DNA from: Mycobacterium sp. ACS4331
GTDB taxonomy: Bacteria > Actinomycetota > Actinomycetes > Mycobacteriales > Mycobacteriaceae
Direction of reading: 5' to 3'
DNA: 64,000 nt
Assembly (NCBI RefSeq): GCF_001667265.1
Contig: NZ_LZHW01000011.1
Span: forward strand, 1-64,000
Of this stretch, positions 36,431 through 45,881 are shown piece after piece (the stretch's first letter is position 1; each line of letters begins with the position of its first letter). The position numbers and the translations under genes are program-made. Under the pieces are notes generated by a model. That model did no database searches, was not told the origin of the DNA, and saw nothing but the letters and a program-made list of their open reading frames with translations.

Positions 36431-36838
36431 ATGACCGACGATCGTCAGGACATCTCCGATGTGCTGATCAGGTACGCCACGGGGATCGATCGACGCGACT
36501 GGCCGCTGTTCCGGACGGTGTTCACCGCTGACTGCGAACTCGACTACGGCGAGATCGGCATCTTCCAGGGTGTGGACGCCGTCACCGAATTCATGGAGCA
36601 GGCGCACGCGTTGGCCGGGCACACCCTGCACCGGCTCAGCAATATGGTGATCACGGTCGCGGGGGACAGCGCCGAAGCCCGGACATACATCGACGGACTG
36701 ATCCTGGCGCCTGACGGACAGTCCGGCGTCAACGCCGTCGGGTTCTACGACGACGACCTGGTGCGCACCGACGACGGATGGCGCATCGCGCGGCGCCGGT
36801 TCACCGCGGCGCGCGTGACGACCATCGGAGCACCGTGA
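36431..36838 (+). CDS. SnoaL/NTF2-like protein
   Basis: 135 aa. Start DISDVLIRYATGIDRRDWPLF and the central LDYGEIGIF and HRLSNMVITVAGDSAEA are typical of SnoaL_4/NTF2-like cone folds, which include isomerases, dehydratases and ring hydroxylase small subunits. Catalytic role cannot be assigned. ATG with GAAAGAG upstream. A weak promoter, GTGACG (36360) and TAAAGT (36382) with 16-base spacing, lies before it. Confidence 0.75.
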   Translation: MTDDRQDISDVLIRYATGIDRRDWPLFRTVFTADCELDYGEIGIFQGVDAVTEFMEQAHALAGHTLHRLSNMVITVAGDSAEARTYIDGLILAPDGQSGVNAVGFYDDDLVRTDDGWRIARRRFTAARVTTIGAP

Positions 36839-37080
36839 CGTTGGCGCAGAAGTAGGGGCGGAGCGTTCCAGCGGCTCCCTGCTGGCTGCGTGTCTCGGCA
36901 CCTGTTCCGGCCGGTGCGCATCACACGTGCGTTTCAGAGCACCACCCGCGCGGCAATACTGCCCCGCGAGGTTCGTCGTGGCGGGTTCGCCGAAAAGCGC
37001 ATCGTGCCTGGCGTCCGTAGGCTCGGTGTTGCATGCGCTGCGGACCCGGGGTGGCGGGTACGAAGTCAGGGAGGAGTTGC

Positions 37081-39348
37081 ATGTCGCAATCGGTGGAATC
37101 TGCGCCCAGTGACCAGCCTGAGCAGCCCAACGAACCGACCGAGATCACCTTCGACGAACATCTGCACCCCGCCAGGCCCAGGACCCTGCGGTACCGGCCG
37201 CGCGTCAAGTCGCCTTTCACCCGTCGTTCCCTGGCGCAGGATGGCCCCGCCTCCGCGGAGAATCCCGCCTACGTGTCATGGCTGCTGTCACAGTCGATGC
37301 TCAGCGATGCCAACGAGATCAGCCAGCAGTTCTCGGGGCAGGGGTCGATGTGGCAGAACCCCTACGCCAACCCGAATCCGCGAGGCGCGGTCGACACCGC
37401 CTCGGTGTGGTTCACCGCCTATCCGATCTCGTTGATCACCCGGCCCGACGAGTCCTTCCTCAAGGCCATCGCGGATGAACAGTTGTGGAAGGCGTTCGCC
37501 GAGATCGGTATCGAAGCCGTCCACACCGGTCCGGTCAAGCGCGCCGGTGGCATTTCGGGCTGGCAGCTCACCCCCAGCGTCGACGGCCACTTCGACCGCA
37601 TCAGCACCCAGATCGACCCGGCTTTCGGCACCGAGGAGGAGTTCCGCCACCTGTGCGGGACCGCCAACTGGTACGGCGGCACGATCATCGACGACATCGT
37701 GCCCGGGCACACCGGCAAGGGTGCCGACTTCCGTCTCGCGGAGATGAAGTATGCGGACTATCCGGGCATCTATCACATGGTCGAGGTGGACCCGCTCGAC
37801 TGGGAGAACCTTCCCGACGTGCCCCCTGGCGCGGACTCGGTCAACATCGACGCGGCCACTGAGGACTGGCTGGACAAGGCCGGCTACATCATCGGTCGTC
37901 TGCAGCGGGTGATCTTCTACGCCGAGGGCGTCAAGGAGACCAACTGGAGCGTGACCAGGCCAGTCCTGGGCGTCGACGGCGTCACCCGGCGCTGGGTGTA
38001 TCTGCACTACTTCAAGGACGGTCAGCCCTCGATCAACTGGCTCGACCCGTCCTTCGCAGGCATGCGCCTGGTGATCGGCGACGCGCTGCACTCGCTGACC
38101 GATCTCGGCACCGGTGGACTCAGGTTGGACGCCAACGGTTTTCTCGGTGCGGAGAAGACCGCGGCCGAGGACAATCCGGGATGGTCGGAGGGCCACCCGC
38201 TGTCGGAGGCCGCCAACCACCTCATCGCGAGCATGGTCCGCAAGGTGGGCGGGTTCACCTTCCAGGAGCTGAACCTGACCATTGACGACATCAGGCAGAT
38301 CGGTGAGGCGGGAGCCGACCTGTCCTACGACTTCATCAGCCGGCCCGCGTACCAGCATGCTTTCGTCACCGGTGACACCGAGTTCCTGCGCCTGACGCTG
38401 CGCACCACGCTGGAACTCGGAGTGGACCCCGCCTCGCTGGTGCACGCCCTGCAGAACCACGACGAACTCACCTACGAACTCGTGCACTGGTCCACCGGAC
38501 ACCGGGACGACATCTACGAGTACAAGAATGAGAAGGTCACCGGCGAGCAGTTGGGTGACATCGTCCGTCGTGACCTCACCGAGAAGCTCACCGGCCCCAA
38601 TGCGCCGTACAACCGGGTGTTCACCACCAACGGAATCGCCTGCACCACAGCTTCTCTGATCACCGCCACGCTCGGCGTCACCGATCTGGCGCAGTTGGAC
38701 GAGACCGTCGACCTCGACCACATCCGGCGGGCTCATCTGCTGCTGGCGATGTTCAACGCCCTGCAACCCGGCGTCTTCGCGCTGTCGGGCTGGGACCTGT
38801 GCGGGATGCTCACCCTTCCCGCCGAGCAGGTTTCGGCGCTGCTGCGCAGCGGTGACACCCGATGGATCCACCGCGCCGCACATGACCTCATGGGAGTCAA
38901 CCCTGACGCGGAACGGTCATTGGCCGGCATGCCAAGGGGCAGAAGTCTTTACGGATCGATCCCGGAGCAGATGGACGACGAGGCGAGTTTCCTGCGGCAG
39001 CTCCAGGCGATTCTGCGCGTGCGCTCCCACTACGGCATCGCCACCAGCCGTCAGGTCGACATCCCCGACGTGTCGCATCGCGGCATGCTCGTCATGGTGC
39101 ACCAACTCGAAGACGATCACGTTTACCAGCTCACGGTGCTCAACTTCGCCAACGAGCACATCGCGGGTTCGGTGCGCTCCGACGCACTGCCCGCAGGTGG
39201 TCAGGTGTCGGACATGTTCAGCGGGAAACCGGTGGCCACCGTGGACGATCTGCACAGCTTCGCCGTCGAGATGCCGCCGCACCACGGGCTGTCGCTCCTG
39301 GTCGAGGCGCCCGTACCCGTCGATTCGGTTTCCGATTCAGCCGGATGA
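37081..39348 (+). CDS. Divergent GH13-family protein (trehalose-synthase-like)
   Basis: 755 aa. All four GH13 catalytic regions can be found in order: [11 protein letters not shown] (region I, Asn replaced by Gly), GLRLDANGF with nucleophile Asp350, FQELNL with acid/base Glu396, and LQNHDE with Asp461. It therefore should be an active glycoside hydrolase or glucosyltransferase, but the barrel start lacks the usual WLPP segment and the N-terminal 150 residues are unusual. It is longer than mycobacterial TreS (about 600 aa). ATG with GGGAGGAG upstream. Maltose/trehalose conversion is a possible role, not proven. Confidence 0.72.
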   Translation: MSQSVESAPSDQPEQPNEPTEITFDEHLHPARPRTLRYRPRVKSPFTRRSLAQDGPASAENPAYVSWLLSQSMLSDANEISQQFSGQGSMWQNPYANPNPRGAVDTASVWFTAYPISLITRPDESFLKAIADEQLWKAFAEIGIEAVHTGPVKRAGGISGWQLTPSVDGHFDRISTQIDPAFGTEEEFRHLCGTANWYGGTIIDDIVPGHTGKGADFRLAEMKYADYPGIYHMVEVDPLDWENLPDVPPGADSVNIDAATEDWLDKAGYIIGRLQRVIFYAEGVKETNWSVTRPVLGVDGVTRRWVYLHYFKDGQPSINWLDPSFAGMRLVIGDALHSLTDLGTGGLRLDANGFLGAEKTAAEDNPGWSEGHPLSEAANHLIASMVRKVGGFTFQELNLTIDDIRQIGEAGADLSYDFISRPAYQHAFVTGDTEFLRLTLRTTLELGVDPASLVHALQNHDELTYELVHWSTGHRDDIYEYKNEKVTGEQLGDIVRRDLTEKLTGPNAPYNRVFTTNGIACTTASLITATLGVTDLAQLDETVDLDHIRRAHLLLAMFNALQPGVFALSGWDLCGMLTLPAEQVSALLRSGDTRWIHRAAHDLMGVNPDAERSLAGMPRGRSLYGSIPEQMDDEASFLRQLQAILRVRSHYGIATSRQVDIPDVSHRGMLVMVHQLEDDHVYQLTVLNFANEHIAGSVRSDALPAGGQVSDMFSGKPVATVDDLHSFAVEMPPHHGLSLLVEAPVPVDSVSDSAG

Positions 39349-39384
39349 CGCGTGGGTTGCTGTCGCGGGTGCGACACTGTGCGG

Positions 39385-40575
39385 GTGGATCCGGCGCGCA
39401 TCTATCGGACGGGAAGCCGTGCGGTGCGGCACTCCGGCGTGCTGGCCGCGATGGCGGGTGGTTGGTTGGCGGCGGAGTGTCGGCCGCATGTGCTGGCGGC
39501 GCAGGCGATCTCCTCATTGCCGGTCCCGGTCGGACCAGTCGGCGACCTCGCCCACGGGGTGGCCGCGCAGCATTCGGACGTCGTGTTGGACCGAGTCCTG
39601 CGGGAGGCCTTCGGTGACCGCTTTGCGGAGGAGGCGGTGCATCCCAGAACGCCGTCACGGCGGGCGGGCTCGCGGGGTCCAGTCACGGTTCTGAGGTACC
39701 GGCGCCGCTACTGTGCCGGTGCCGCGGACATCGCGTACTTCGACGGTGGGCGCGCACACACCCTCGACATCTGGCGGCGGCCGGACACGCGTCGTGACGC
39801 ACCCGTGCTCCTCCACATCCCGGGTGGTGCCTGGTCGGTGAACGACAAACGTGGACAGGGGTATCCGCTGCTGGCGGCGATGGCCGAACGCGGCTGGGTC
39901 GGTGTCTCGGTCAACTATCGCCGGAGCCCCCATCACGCGTGGCCCGCGCATGTGGTCGACGTCAAGCGTGCGGTGGCCTGGGTGCGTCGCAACATTGCCG
40001 ACTTCGGTGGCGATCCGGGGTTCATCGCCGTGACGGGCGGGTCCGCGGGCGGGCACCTGAGTGCGCTGACCGCGTTGACGGTCAACGAGCCTCGGTTCCA
40101 GCCGGGGTTCGAATCCGCCGACACCACAGTGCATGCCGCGGTCCCGATGTACGGGGTGTTCGACCTGACCGATTCGCGCCTCATGCATCCGCAGATGATG
40201 CCGTTCCTGGAGCGTTCGGTGCTGAAGACGCCTTTGGCGCACTCTCGCGACATCTATGAGTTGGCTTCGCCCGTGTGTCATGTCAGCAGTGATGCCCCGC
40301 CGTTCTTCGTGCTGCATGGCGCCAAGGACAACGTCGTTCCGCCCGGTCAGTCACGGGTATTCTCGGCGGCCCTGCGGTCCGCGGGTGCCCCGACGGTGCT
40401 GTATGCCGAACTGCCCAACGCCCATCACATGTTCGACGCGCTGGCCTCGGTGCGGGCACATCTGGTGGCCCAGAATGTCGCGGCCTTCCTCGGGATCGTC
40501 TACGCGCGGCATCTCGCGGCGCGGACGGGTGGGCCATTGCAGCCCGGCGGTGCTCGAGAGGGTCGCGGATGTTGA
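39385..40575 (+). CDS. Alpha/beta-hydrolase, carboxylesterase/lipase type
   Basis: 396 aa if begun at GTG 39385; earlier GTGs at 39379 and 39352 are possible and no ribosome binding site decides. The oxyanion motif is HIPGGAWS, the nucleophile Ser is in GGSAGG, Asp in HGAKDNVV and His in NAHHMFD. It resembles Lip-type esterases of mycobacteria, with a 110-residue N-terminal extension. Starts soon after the GH13 gene and overlaps the membrane protein gene by 7 bp. Confidence 0.82.
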   Translation: MDPARIYRTGSRAVRHSGVLAAMAGGWLAAECRPHVLAAQAISSLPVPVGPVGDLAHGVAAQHSDVVLDRVLREAFGDRFAEEAVHPRTPSRRAGSRGPVTVLRYRRRYCAGAADIAYFDGGRAHTLDIWRRPDTRRDAPVLLHIPGGAWSVNDKRGQGYPLLAAMAERGWVGVSVNYRRSPHHAWPAHVVDVKRAVAWVRRNIADFGGDPGFIAVTGGSAGGHLSALTALTVNEPRFQPGFESADTTVHAAVPMYGVFDLTDSRLMHPQMMPFLERSVLKTPLAHSRDIYELASPVCHVSSDAPPFFVLHGAKDNVVPPGQSRVFSAALRSAGAPTVLYAELPNAHHMFDALASVRAHLVAQNVAAFLGIVYARHLAARTGGPLQPGGAREGRGC

Positions 40576-41363
40576 GTGCGTGGTTGGTCAGTCACATTCC
40601 GGCTGGCCTGCTGCTGGTGCTGCTGATCGTGGTGATCGCCGGGGGAGCGGTGGGCCTGCAGATCATGGTTCGGCGGCGGTACCCCGTGTTGCGCAGTGAG
40701 GACCACAACGATGTCACCAAGTTCACCTACGGCGTCATCGGTTTCGTCTACGCATTCTTCATGGGCTTTGTGGTGTCGGCGATGTGGGGTCAGATCAGCG
40801 CCGCCGACGGCAAGTCCCGGGCCGAGGGGTCAGCGGCAGTACAGATGGCGCAGGATTCTTCGGTGTTCGCTCCTGCCGATGCGGACCGGATTCGTGCCCG
40901 CCTGCTGACGTATGAGCAGGCCGCGATCGACGAGTGGCCGAACGCGGTGCACGGACGGTCGGCGGCCGCCGATTCCGCTTTGGCCGAACTGTATTCGACC
41001 TATCGTCAGATCCATCCGGTCGACGATGTGCAGAAGTCCGTTCTGGCGACATCATTGTCGAACCTCGACAAGGTCAGTCAGGCGCGCACGGAGCGGATTG
41101 TGCAGGCACGCACCGACACTGGTCCGCCGTGGCCGCTGTGGGCGGTGATCTTCCTGACCAGCGCGATGGTGCTGGGCACCGTGAGCATCTACGGCGTCGA
41201 GCACCCCTTGATGCATTACCCCATGGTGGCGATCGTGGGGACCCTGGTGGCCGCCAATATCTTTCTGGTGCTGCAGCTTTCCCATCCATTCCTCGGGGGA
41301 GTTGCGACCAGCCCTGAGCCGCTGCGGGAGGTTGTGTCGGTGTTGTCGGGGGAGCAGGGTTAG
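40569..41363 (+). CDS. DUF4239 membrane protein
   Basis: 264 aa. Two N-terminal membrane segments (about residues 12-32 and 50-70) and two near the C-terminus (about 185-205 and 213-233) flank a soluble helical middle, the layout of DUF4239 (bestrophin-like) proteins. Function unknown. ATG inside the end of the esterase gene, so the two are co-translated. Confidence 0.78.
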   Translation: MLSAWLVSHIPAGLLLVLLIVVIAGGAVGLQIMVRRRYPVLRSEDHNDVTKFTYGVIGFVYAFFMGFVVSAMWGQISAADGKSRAEGSAAVQMAQDSSVFAPADADRIRARLLTYEQAAIDEWPNAVHGRSAAADSALAELYSTYRQIHPVDDVQKSVLATSLSNLDKVSQARTERIVQARTDTGPPWPLWAVIFLTSAMVLGTVSIYGVEHPLMHYPMVAIVGTLVAANIFLVLQLSHPFLGGVATSPEPLREVVSVLSGEQG

Positions 41364-41491
41364 GCGCTTCTGGCCGAGGCGCGCTGTCACGGCAGCGGTC
41401 GTGTGCCATCGGTGTGTCGACCGTCGGGTACTCGATCGGGACCATTGCCGCTCTGTCCCCGGCCCATCGCTGGCCTGGCGACGCGGAATCC

Positions 41492-42886
41492 TCAGCTTGT
41501 GTCGTCATCACATGACGCGGGTGGCCCCGCCCGGCCTTCATCGCCCTCCCGATACGGATTCAGGAGGTTCTCCGGGTGGTGGTAGTCATTCACCCGTGGG
41601 CCACCGTTGTCGAGGTGGGGTGGGGGAATCCATTCACAGCGTCCGCGACGCATGCGGGTTCTCCATTTGGTGGGGCCGACTTTGCGGTTGTCGGGCCCGC
41701 ACGCCAAAGCCAACTCATCGATGTTGGTCTCGCCGCCGTCGCCCCAATCGAGGGTGGCGTGGTGAACCTGGGATTGGTAGGCCGAGGCGGTGCATCCCGG
41801 TGCGGTGCACCCGCGGTCGCGGGCGTGCAGCACGATCCGTTGGGCGGGGGTGGCGATCCGCTTGGCCCGCCCCAGATACAGGGCTTGGCCGTCGTCGTCG
41901 AAGACGGACAGGTAGTGGAAGGCGTGGGAGGCCATCCGGATCAGGTCTCGCATCGGCAGCAGCGACCCGTCGGCGGTGGTCCCGAACCCCGCCCCCGAGG
42001 CGAGTTCTTTCAACGTGGTGGAGACGATGACGGTGACGGGCAGCCCGTTGAGCTTGCCCAACTTCTTGGAGGCCAGGAGCATGCGGCCGGCGGCGACCAG
42101 GGCGTCGTGCTGGCGTTGGGCTGTGGTGCGCTGATCGGCCTGGATCTGGTCTTCGGTGGGTCGCCCCGACACACACGGATTCTCGTCGTCGGGGTTGCAC
42201 ATCCCGGGGGCGCCCAGTTTGGCCATCACCGGTTCGAGCACCGCGCGGGCTTCGGGGGTGAGGTGTCCCCGGAGTTCGGTCAATCCGTCGGGGCCCTGCT
42301 TGCCGAAGGTGATACCGCGGCGGCGTTGGATGTCGGCGTCATTGAACGACCCGTCGGGATCGAGCCACAACAGCATCCGCTCCAGTGCGGCCCGCAGCTC
42401 GGGCACCCCCATCGTGGCGGCGTGCTCGGCGGCCAACCGTTCAGCTTCGACACGGGCGCTGAGGTCGACGTGGTCGGGCAGTGCTTTGAAGAACTTTCGG
42501 ATCCTGTCCACGTGGGCGGGTCCGACGCGGCCCTCAGCCACACGGGCGGCGACGGTGGGCATGACCGGTTCCAGCACCTCGCCGGTCATCGCCCTTCGTG
42601 GTCCGAGTGCTTCGGCGTCGGCGACGCGCTGATGGGCTTCTTCGGAAGGAATCCTCAGTCGGTGGGTCAGGACTTTGGTGACCTTGTCGCCGCCGAGTTC
42701 GTCGGGCCCACACTCCTGCAGGCGCGCCACTAGTTTGTGGTCGACAGCCGCATCCGCCCACGCGATCTTCTGGAGGCGTTCCATCACGGTCAGCACCTGC
42801 GCGGCGGAGAGGTCATCGACGGACGCGGCGGCCAGGCGGGCGTGGACGCCTTCAAGCTCAGAGAGCAGGGCGGCCACCGACGTCAT
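41492..42886 (-). CDS. 13E12-family DUF222 / HNH endonuclease-type protein
   Basis: 464 aa. N-terminal DUF222 region, then an HNH domain with zinc cysteines (GCTAPGCTA), VHHATLDWGDGGETNIDEL and LACGPDNRKV. The last position of the HNH motif, often His, is Asn here. This is the mycobacterial REP13E12 family, present in several copies per genome; several members in M. tuberculosis are reported to be LexA-controlled. The ATG is directly preceded by a perfect SOS box and a -10 seven bases away, pointing to a leaderless, DNA-damage-induced transcript. In M. tuberculosis such genes can hold phage attachment sites; none was seen here. Confidence 0.92.
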   Translation of the reverse strand: MTSVAALLSELEGVHARLAAASVDDLSAAQVLTVMERLQKIAWADAAVDHKLVARLQECGPDELGGDKVTKVLTHRLRIPSEEAHQRVADAEALGPRRAMTGEVLEPVMPTVAARVAEGRVGPAHVDRIRKFFKALPDHVDLSARVEAERLAAEHAATMGVPELRAALERMLLWLDPDGSFNDADIQRRRGITFGKQGPDGLTELRGHLTPEARAVLEPVMAKLGAPGMCNPDDENPCVSGRPTEDQIQADQRTTAQRQHDALVAAGRMLLASKKLGKLNGLPVTVIVSTTLKELASGAGFGTTADGSLLPMRDLIRMASHAFHYLSVFDDDGQALYLGRAKRIATPAQRIVLHARDRGCTAPGCTASAYQSQVHHATLDWGDGGETNIDELALACGPDNRKVGPTKWRTRMRRGRCEWIPPPHLDNGGPRVNDYHHPENLLNPYREGDEGRAGPPASCDDDTS

Positions 42887-42887
42887 A

Positions 42888-42905
42888 CTCGAACACTAGT
42901 TCGAG
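42888..42905 (-). promoter_or_regulatory. LexA (SOS) box of the 13E12 gene
   Basis: CTCGAACTAGTGTTCGAG on the minus strand: TCGAAC, four bases, GTTCGA, a perfect mycobacterial SOS box, extended to 7-bp arms. TAGTGT within it is a -10 hexamer seven bases before the ATG, so LexA would cover the core promoter. Confidence 0.9.
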
Positions 42906-43232
42906 GCACCGACAAAACCCTGTCGCGATGTGACAGGAGAAACCCAAGGGGCAGAAGAAATTTCAGGAATTGAGCTGCTTTGGATGGCAAGTAAATTCCC
43001 GTTGGGATCCAGCCTAGGGCCGAACAGGGGAGGGCGAGTGGCATCAAAGGCGGGGTTCTGAGCCGGGAAGGCAAACTCGCCGAGCAATGCGCTGGCCAGG
43101 GTGGCCGAACTCGGCGTCACCGCAGGCTCTTTGGGGCTTTCTCAGGGCGCCTCCGGTCGCAGGTCTTCGCGGGCCCGCGCAGAGCCAGTGAGCAGCACCC
43201 GTTGCACCGCAACCTGATTCAGCGCAGCCGCC
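42906..43232. other. 327-bp region without a gene
   Basis: Between the 13E12 gene (leftward) and the SRPBCC gene. The few short frames lack ribosome binding sites and do not resemble proteins I know. No hairpin terminator, tRNA or repeat was recognised. It may carry the upstream promoter part of the 13E12 gene only. Confidence 0.55.
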
Positions 43233-43694
43233 TCAGTCCAACTCCTCCGCGAGCGCAGCCAACCGCGAGATCGATTCCGCAAGCCGCTCCGCCGTCGTCG
43301 CGCGAGCACGCACCATCCGGGCCTCGTCGGTCAGCCGAGTCCAGTCATAGGTGTGCGTCACCAGACACCGCGACGGGCCCAGCGGTTCGACCTCCCACCG
43401 CCACAGATGTCCCGGACGAGGCTGGCCGACCTCCGAGGGCTGCCAGGCGATGCGCCGGCCCTCCTCGAACTCCACGACATGGTTCTGCCGGACCTGGCCG
43501 ATCGTCAGCGTCATCGAGAACACCTCGCCCACCGCGCGGACGCGGGTCGGCGTGGCCTCGGCGAGGTTGTCGTTGCCGTCCCATCGCGGCTGCTGCGCGA
43601 CGTCGGCGATGAGCTCGAAAACGGTCGCGGCAGGCGCCGCGACCTCGCGACTGGCGCTGACCACCCGGGCGGCTGAATCACCGGAAATCGACAT
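43233..43694 (-). CDS. SRPBCC (polyketide cyclase/dehydratase-like) protein
   Basis: 153 aa. Starts with ARVVSASREVAAPAATVFELIADV and continues with WRWEVEPLGPSRCLVTHTYDWT, the typical START/SRPBCC pattern of a lipid-binding cavity. An ATG at 43736 would add 14 residues but overlaps the rhomboid start; the ATG at 43694 is preferred. Ligand unknown. Confidence 0.82.
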   Translation of the reverse strand: MSISGDSAARVVSASREVAAPAATVFELIADVAQQPRWDGNDNLAEATPTRVRAVGEVFSMTLTIGQVRQNHVVEFEEGRRIAWQPSEVGQPRPGHLWRWEVEPLGPSRCLVTHTYDWTRLTDEARMVRARATTAERLAESISRLAALAEELD

Positions 43695-43721
43695 GCCGGA
43701 TATCCAATCAGGCGGCACAAG

Positions 43722-43727
43722 TACTTT
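43722..43727 (+). promoter_or_regulatory. Possible -10 box for leaderless rhomboid mRNA
   Basis: TACTTT seven bases before ATG 43735, with no ribosome binding site in front of the ATG. Confidence 0.45.
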
Positions 43728-43734
43728 TACGGGC

Positions 43735-44616
43735 ATGAGTTATCCGGGCCCGCCGCACGCCGCGCCGCAGACCCCCGTCTGCTACCGGCATCCCGACCGC
43801 GTCACCTATGTCACGTGCACGCGTTGCCACCGGCCCATCTGCGGGGACTGCATGCGGTCGGCAGCGGTCGGCCACCAGTGCGTGGACTGCGTCCAGGAGG
43901 CCGCGGCCTCTGTGCGCGCGCCCAAGACTCAGTTCGGCGGGACGCTGCGCACCGCGACGACGCCGGTGGTCACCTGGACGCTCATCGGCCTGAACGTTCT
44001 GGCCTTCGTGCTGCAGATGGCGGTTGGTCAGCTCGAACCGGACTTCGCGCTGTGGCCGAACGGCGTCGCGCACTTCGATCAGTGGTATCGACTCATCACG
44101 TCCGCGTTCCTGCACGACGGGACGCTGCACATCCTGTTCAACATGTGGGCGCTGTACATCGTGGGCCCCGCGCTGGAGATGTGGTTGGGCCGCCTGCGGT
44201 ACGTGGCGCTATACGTGCTGAGCCTGCTGGGCGGGTCCGTCGCGGTCTACCTGCTCTCGGACCCCTCAAGCCTGACGCTGGGCGCCTCGGGTGCGGTCTT
44301 CGGCCTGTTCGGCGCGACCTTCGTCATCGGACGTCGCCTCAACCTGGATGTGCGCTGGGTGGCGGCGCTGATCCTGATCAACGTCGTCATCACGGTCGTC
44401 GCGCCGGCCATGGGCGCCGGACCGATCAGCTGGCAGGGCCACCTGGGCGGGTTGGTCACCGGATCCATCGTGGGGGCGGCGTTCGCCTACGCGCCCGCCG
44501 AGCGGCGCGCCGCGGTCGGGGCGGGAGTGACGGCGGCGCTGCTCGTGGTGTTCGCCGTCCTGCTGTGGTGGCGCACCGGCGTGCTGATCGAGCCCTACCG
44601 GATCGTCGTCGGCTGA
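43735..44616 (+). CDS. Rhomboid-family intramembrane serine protease with N-terminal zinc-finger-like segment
   Basis: 293 aa. The rhomboid core shows Asn136 in HILFNMW, catalytic Ser185 in GASGAVFG and His236 in WQGHLGG, with six membrane helices. The first 55 residues have Cys/His clusters (CYRHPD, CTRCHRPICGDC, GHQCVDC) like a B-box-type zinc finger, a feature of actinobacterial rhomboids. It cleaves membrane proteins; substrates unknown. Divergent from the SRPBCC gene. Confidence 0.92.
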   Translation: MSYPGPPHAAPQTPVCYRHPDRVTYVTCTRCHRPICGDCMRSAAVGHQCVDCVQEAAASVRAPKTQFGGTLRTATTPVVTWTLIGLNVLAFVLQMAVGQLEPDFALWPNGVAHFDQWYRLITSAFLHDGTLHILFNMWALYIVGPALEMWLGRLRYVALYVLSLLGGSVAVYLLSDPSSLTLGASGAVFGLFGATFVIGRRLNLDVRWVAALILINVVITVVAPAMGAGPISWQGHLGGLVTGSIVGAAFAYAPAERRAAVGAGVTAALLVVFAVLLWWRTGVLIEPYRIVVG

Positions 44617-44659
44617 GCGGGCCGGGGCCGACGGAGCGGGCTGAACGCCCCGAACCGCG

Positions 44660-45220
44660 CTACCGACCGGCGGTCTTGATCCCGACCGCGTGACGCAGTT
44701 GGTCGAGGAAGCCGTCGTCGTCGTCACTTCGGACGATGTAATGGCAGACGGCCACCCTGATCGCCGTGGCCGCCTTCACCGACGCGCTGGGCCCGCTGAG
44801 CAGTTTCTCCAGCTGGGCCCGCATGACAGGCAGCACCTGCGACAGCCGGGCAATGACCACCTCGGGTTCGATGTCGATCGCGCGCACCCCCGAGTAGGAG
44901 TGCTGGTAGTCGACGATGAACCGCAGCGCCGCGTCCAGGCGGTCGGTGCCACGCAGGCCGGCGGTGGCCCGGCTGATGCCTGTGTCGAACATCTCACGCT
45001 CGTAGATGCTGAATGCGTCGAGGAGGTCCTCCTTGGACGCGAACCAGCGGTACAGCGTCGGGCGGGACACCCCGGCCTGTTGAGCCACGTCGGACAGGCT
45101 CAGCTTGGACTGTCCGCTTCGGCTGAGGACCTCGGCGGTCGCCGCCAGGATCCGCCGCCGAGTCGAGTTGTCCTCGGCGGGGTGGTCGACGGCCTCGGTC
45201 AATGGCTCGTTGTTTCGCAC
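44660..45220 (-). CDS. TetR-family transcriptional regulator
   Basis: 186 aa. N-terminal helix-turn-helix LSDVAQQAGVSRPTLYRWF (about residues 42-60) and a short helical ligand domain. GTG start; TACGAT ten bases before it may be the -10, giving a leader of only a few bases. Divergent from the STAS gene; the palindrome at 45356 is a candidate operator. Effector and targets unknown. Confidence 0.88.
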   Translation of the reverse strand: MRNNEPLTEAVDHPAEDNSTRRRILAATAEVLSRSGQSKLSLSDVAQQAGVSRPTLYRWFASKEDLLDAFSIYEREMFDTGISRATAGLRGTDRLDAALRFIVDYQHSYSGVRAIDIEPEVVIARLSQVLPVMRAQLEKLLSGPSASVKAATAIRVAVCHYIVRSDDDDGFLDQLRHAVGIKTAGR

Positions 45221-45355
45221 AATGAACCAGATCGTAGAGGCTTCAGGCCCTCAAATGGCTTCAACGGAGCCTTTGACCACGCCGAACCTCGTGAATTGAC
45301 GGTCGGAGAGGGACGACGGACGGTGCCTGGGATAACCTTCTAAGCAGCCACGTCG

Positions 45356-45371
45356 CTCACGCCTGCGTGAG
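45356..45371. promoter_or_regulatory. Perfect inverted repeat, candidate TetR operator
   Basis: CTCACGC, two bases, GCGTGAG. A 7-bp perfect inverted repeat 136 bp from the TetR start and 77 bp before the STAS start. Could also form a small hairpin in RNA. Confidence 0.5.
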
Positions 45372-45447
45372 TGCCGTGCCGTGCCGCCACGCCTGCCGGG
45401 GTTCAAAACGCAGCCCCGCAGGTCAGAAGCAGGAGCACGGGAAGCGA

Positions 45448-45849
45448 ATGACAGTGAGGTGCCTGATGCCAGAAGATTCCGATATCGCCGAAGAGCTGAT
45501 CGCCAATCCCTCGTGTGCCATCGAGGAGCAGTGGTTCGACCAGGTCGTGGTGGTGTCTGCTGCCGGCACGGTCGACATGTTGACTTCGCCGCAGCTGGAA
45601 GAGCGAATTTCTGTAGTGCTGGACCGGAAGCCGTCCGCACTGGTGGTCAATCTCACAGACGTCGAGTTTTTGGCGTCGGCTGGGATGAGCGTGCTGATCG
45701 CGGCTCATCAGAAGGCAAGTCCAAGTGTGGGATTCGCTGTCGTCGCAGATGGCCCGGTGACCGGCCGTCCGCTGAAACTGGTGGGAATCGCCGACATCGT
45801 CGACGTGTACCCGAATCTTGATGAGGCGCTGGCAAAGCTCGCCGCATAG
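45448..45849 (+). CDS. STAS-domain anti-sigma factor antagonist
   Basis: 133 aa from the ATG at 45448 (a later ATG at 45466 is possible). STAS fold with DVEFLASAGMSVLIAAHQ; Ser77 sits where antagonists of the RsbV/SpoIIAA type are phosphorylated. Such proteins bind an anti-sigma kinase when dephosphorylated and release the sigma factor. The kinase-like gene follows 32 bp downstream, so they are likely partners, probably in SigF-type stress control. Confidence 0.87.
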   Translation: MTVRCLMPEDSDIAEELIANPSCAIEEQWFDQVVVVSAAGTVDMLTSPQLEERISVVLDRKPSALVVNLTDVEFLASAGMSVLIAAHQKASPSVGFAVVADGPVTGRPLKLVGIADIVDVYPNLDEALAKLAA

Positions 45850-45881
45850 TGGCCGAGGAAATCGGGTAGACCACCACCGCT

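Noticed and set aside
36860..36885. Possible hairpins (CCAGC...GCTGG and GGAGC...GCTCC) after the SnoaL-like gene
   Set aside because: Stems are only 5 bp, they compete with each other, and no T-run follows, so a terminator is not supported.
42906..43232. Phage attachment site or repeat beside the 13E12 gene
   Set aside because: 13E12 genes can hold such sites in M. tuberculosis, but no integrase, direct repeat or tRNA was seen here.
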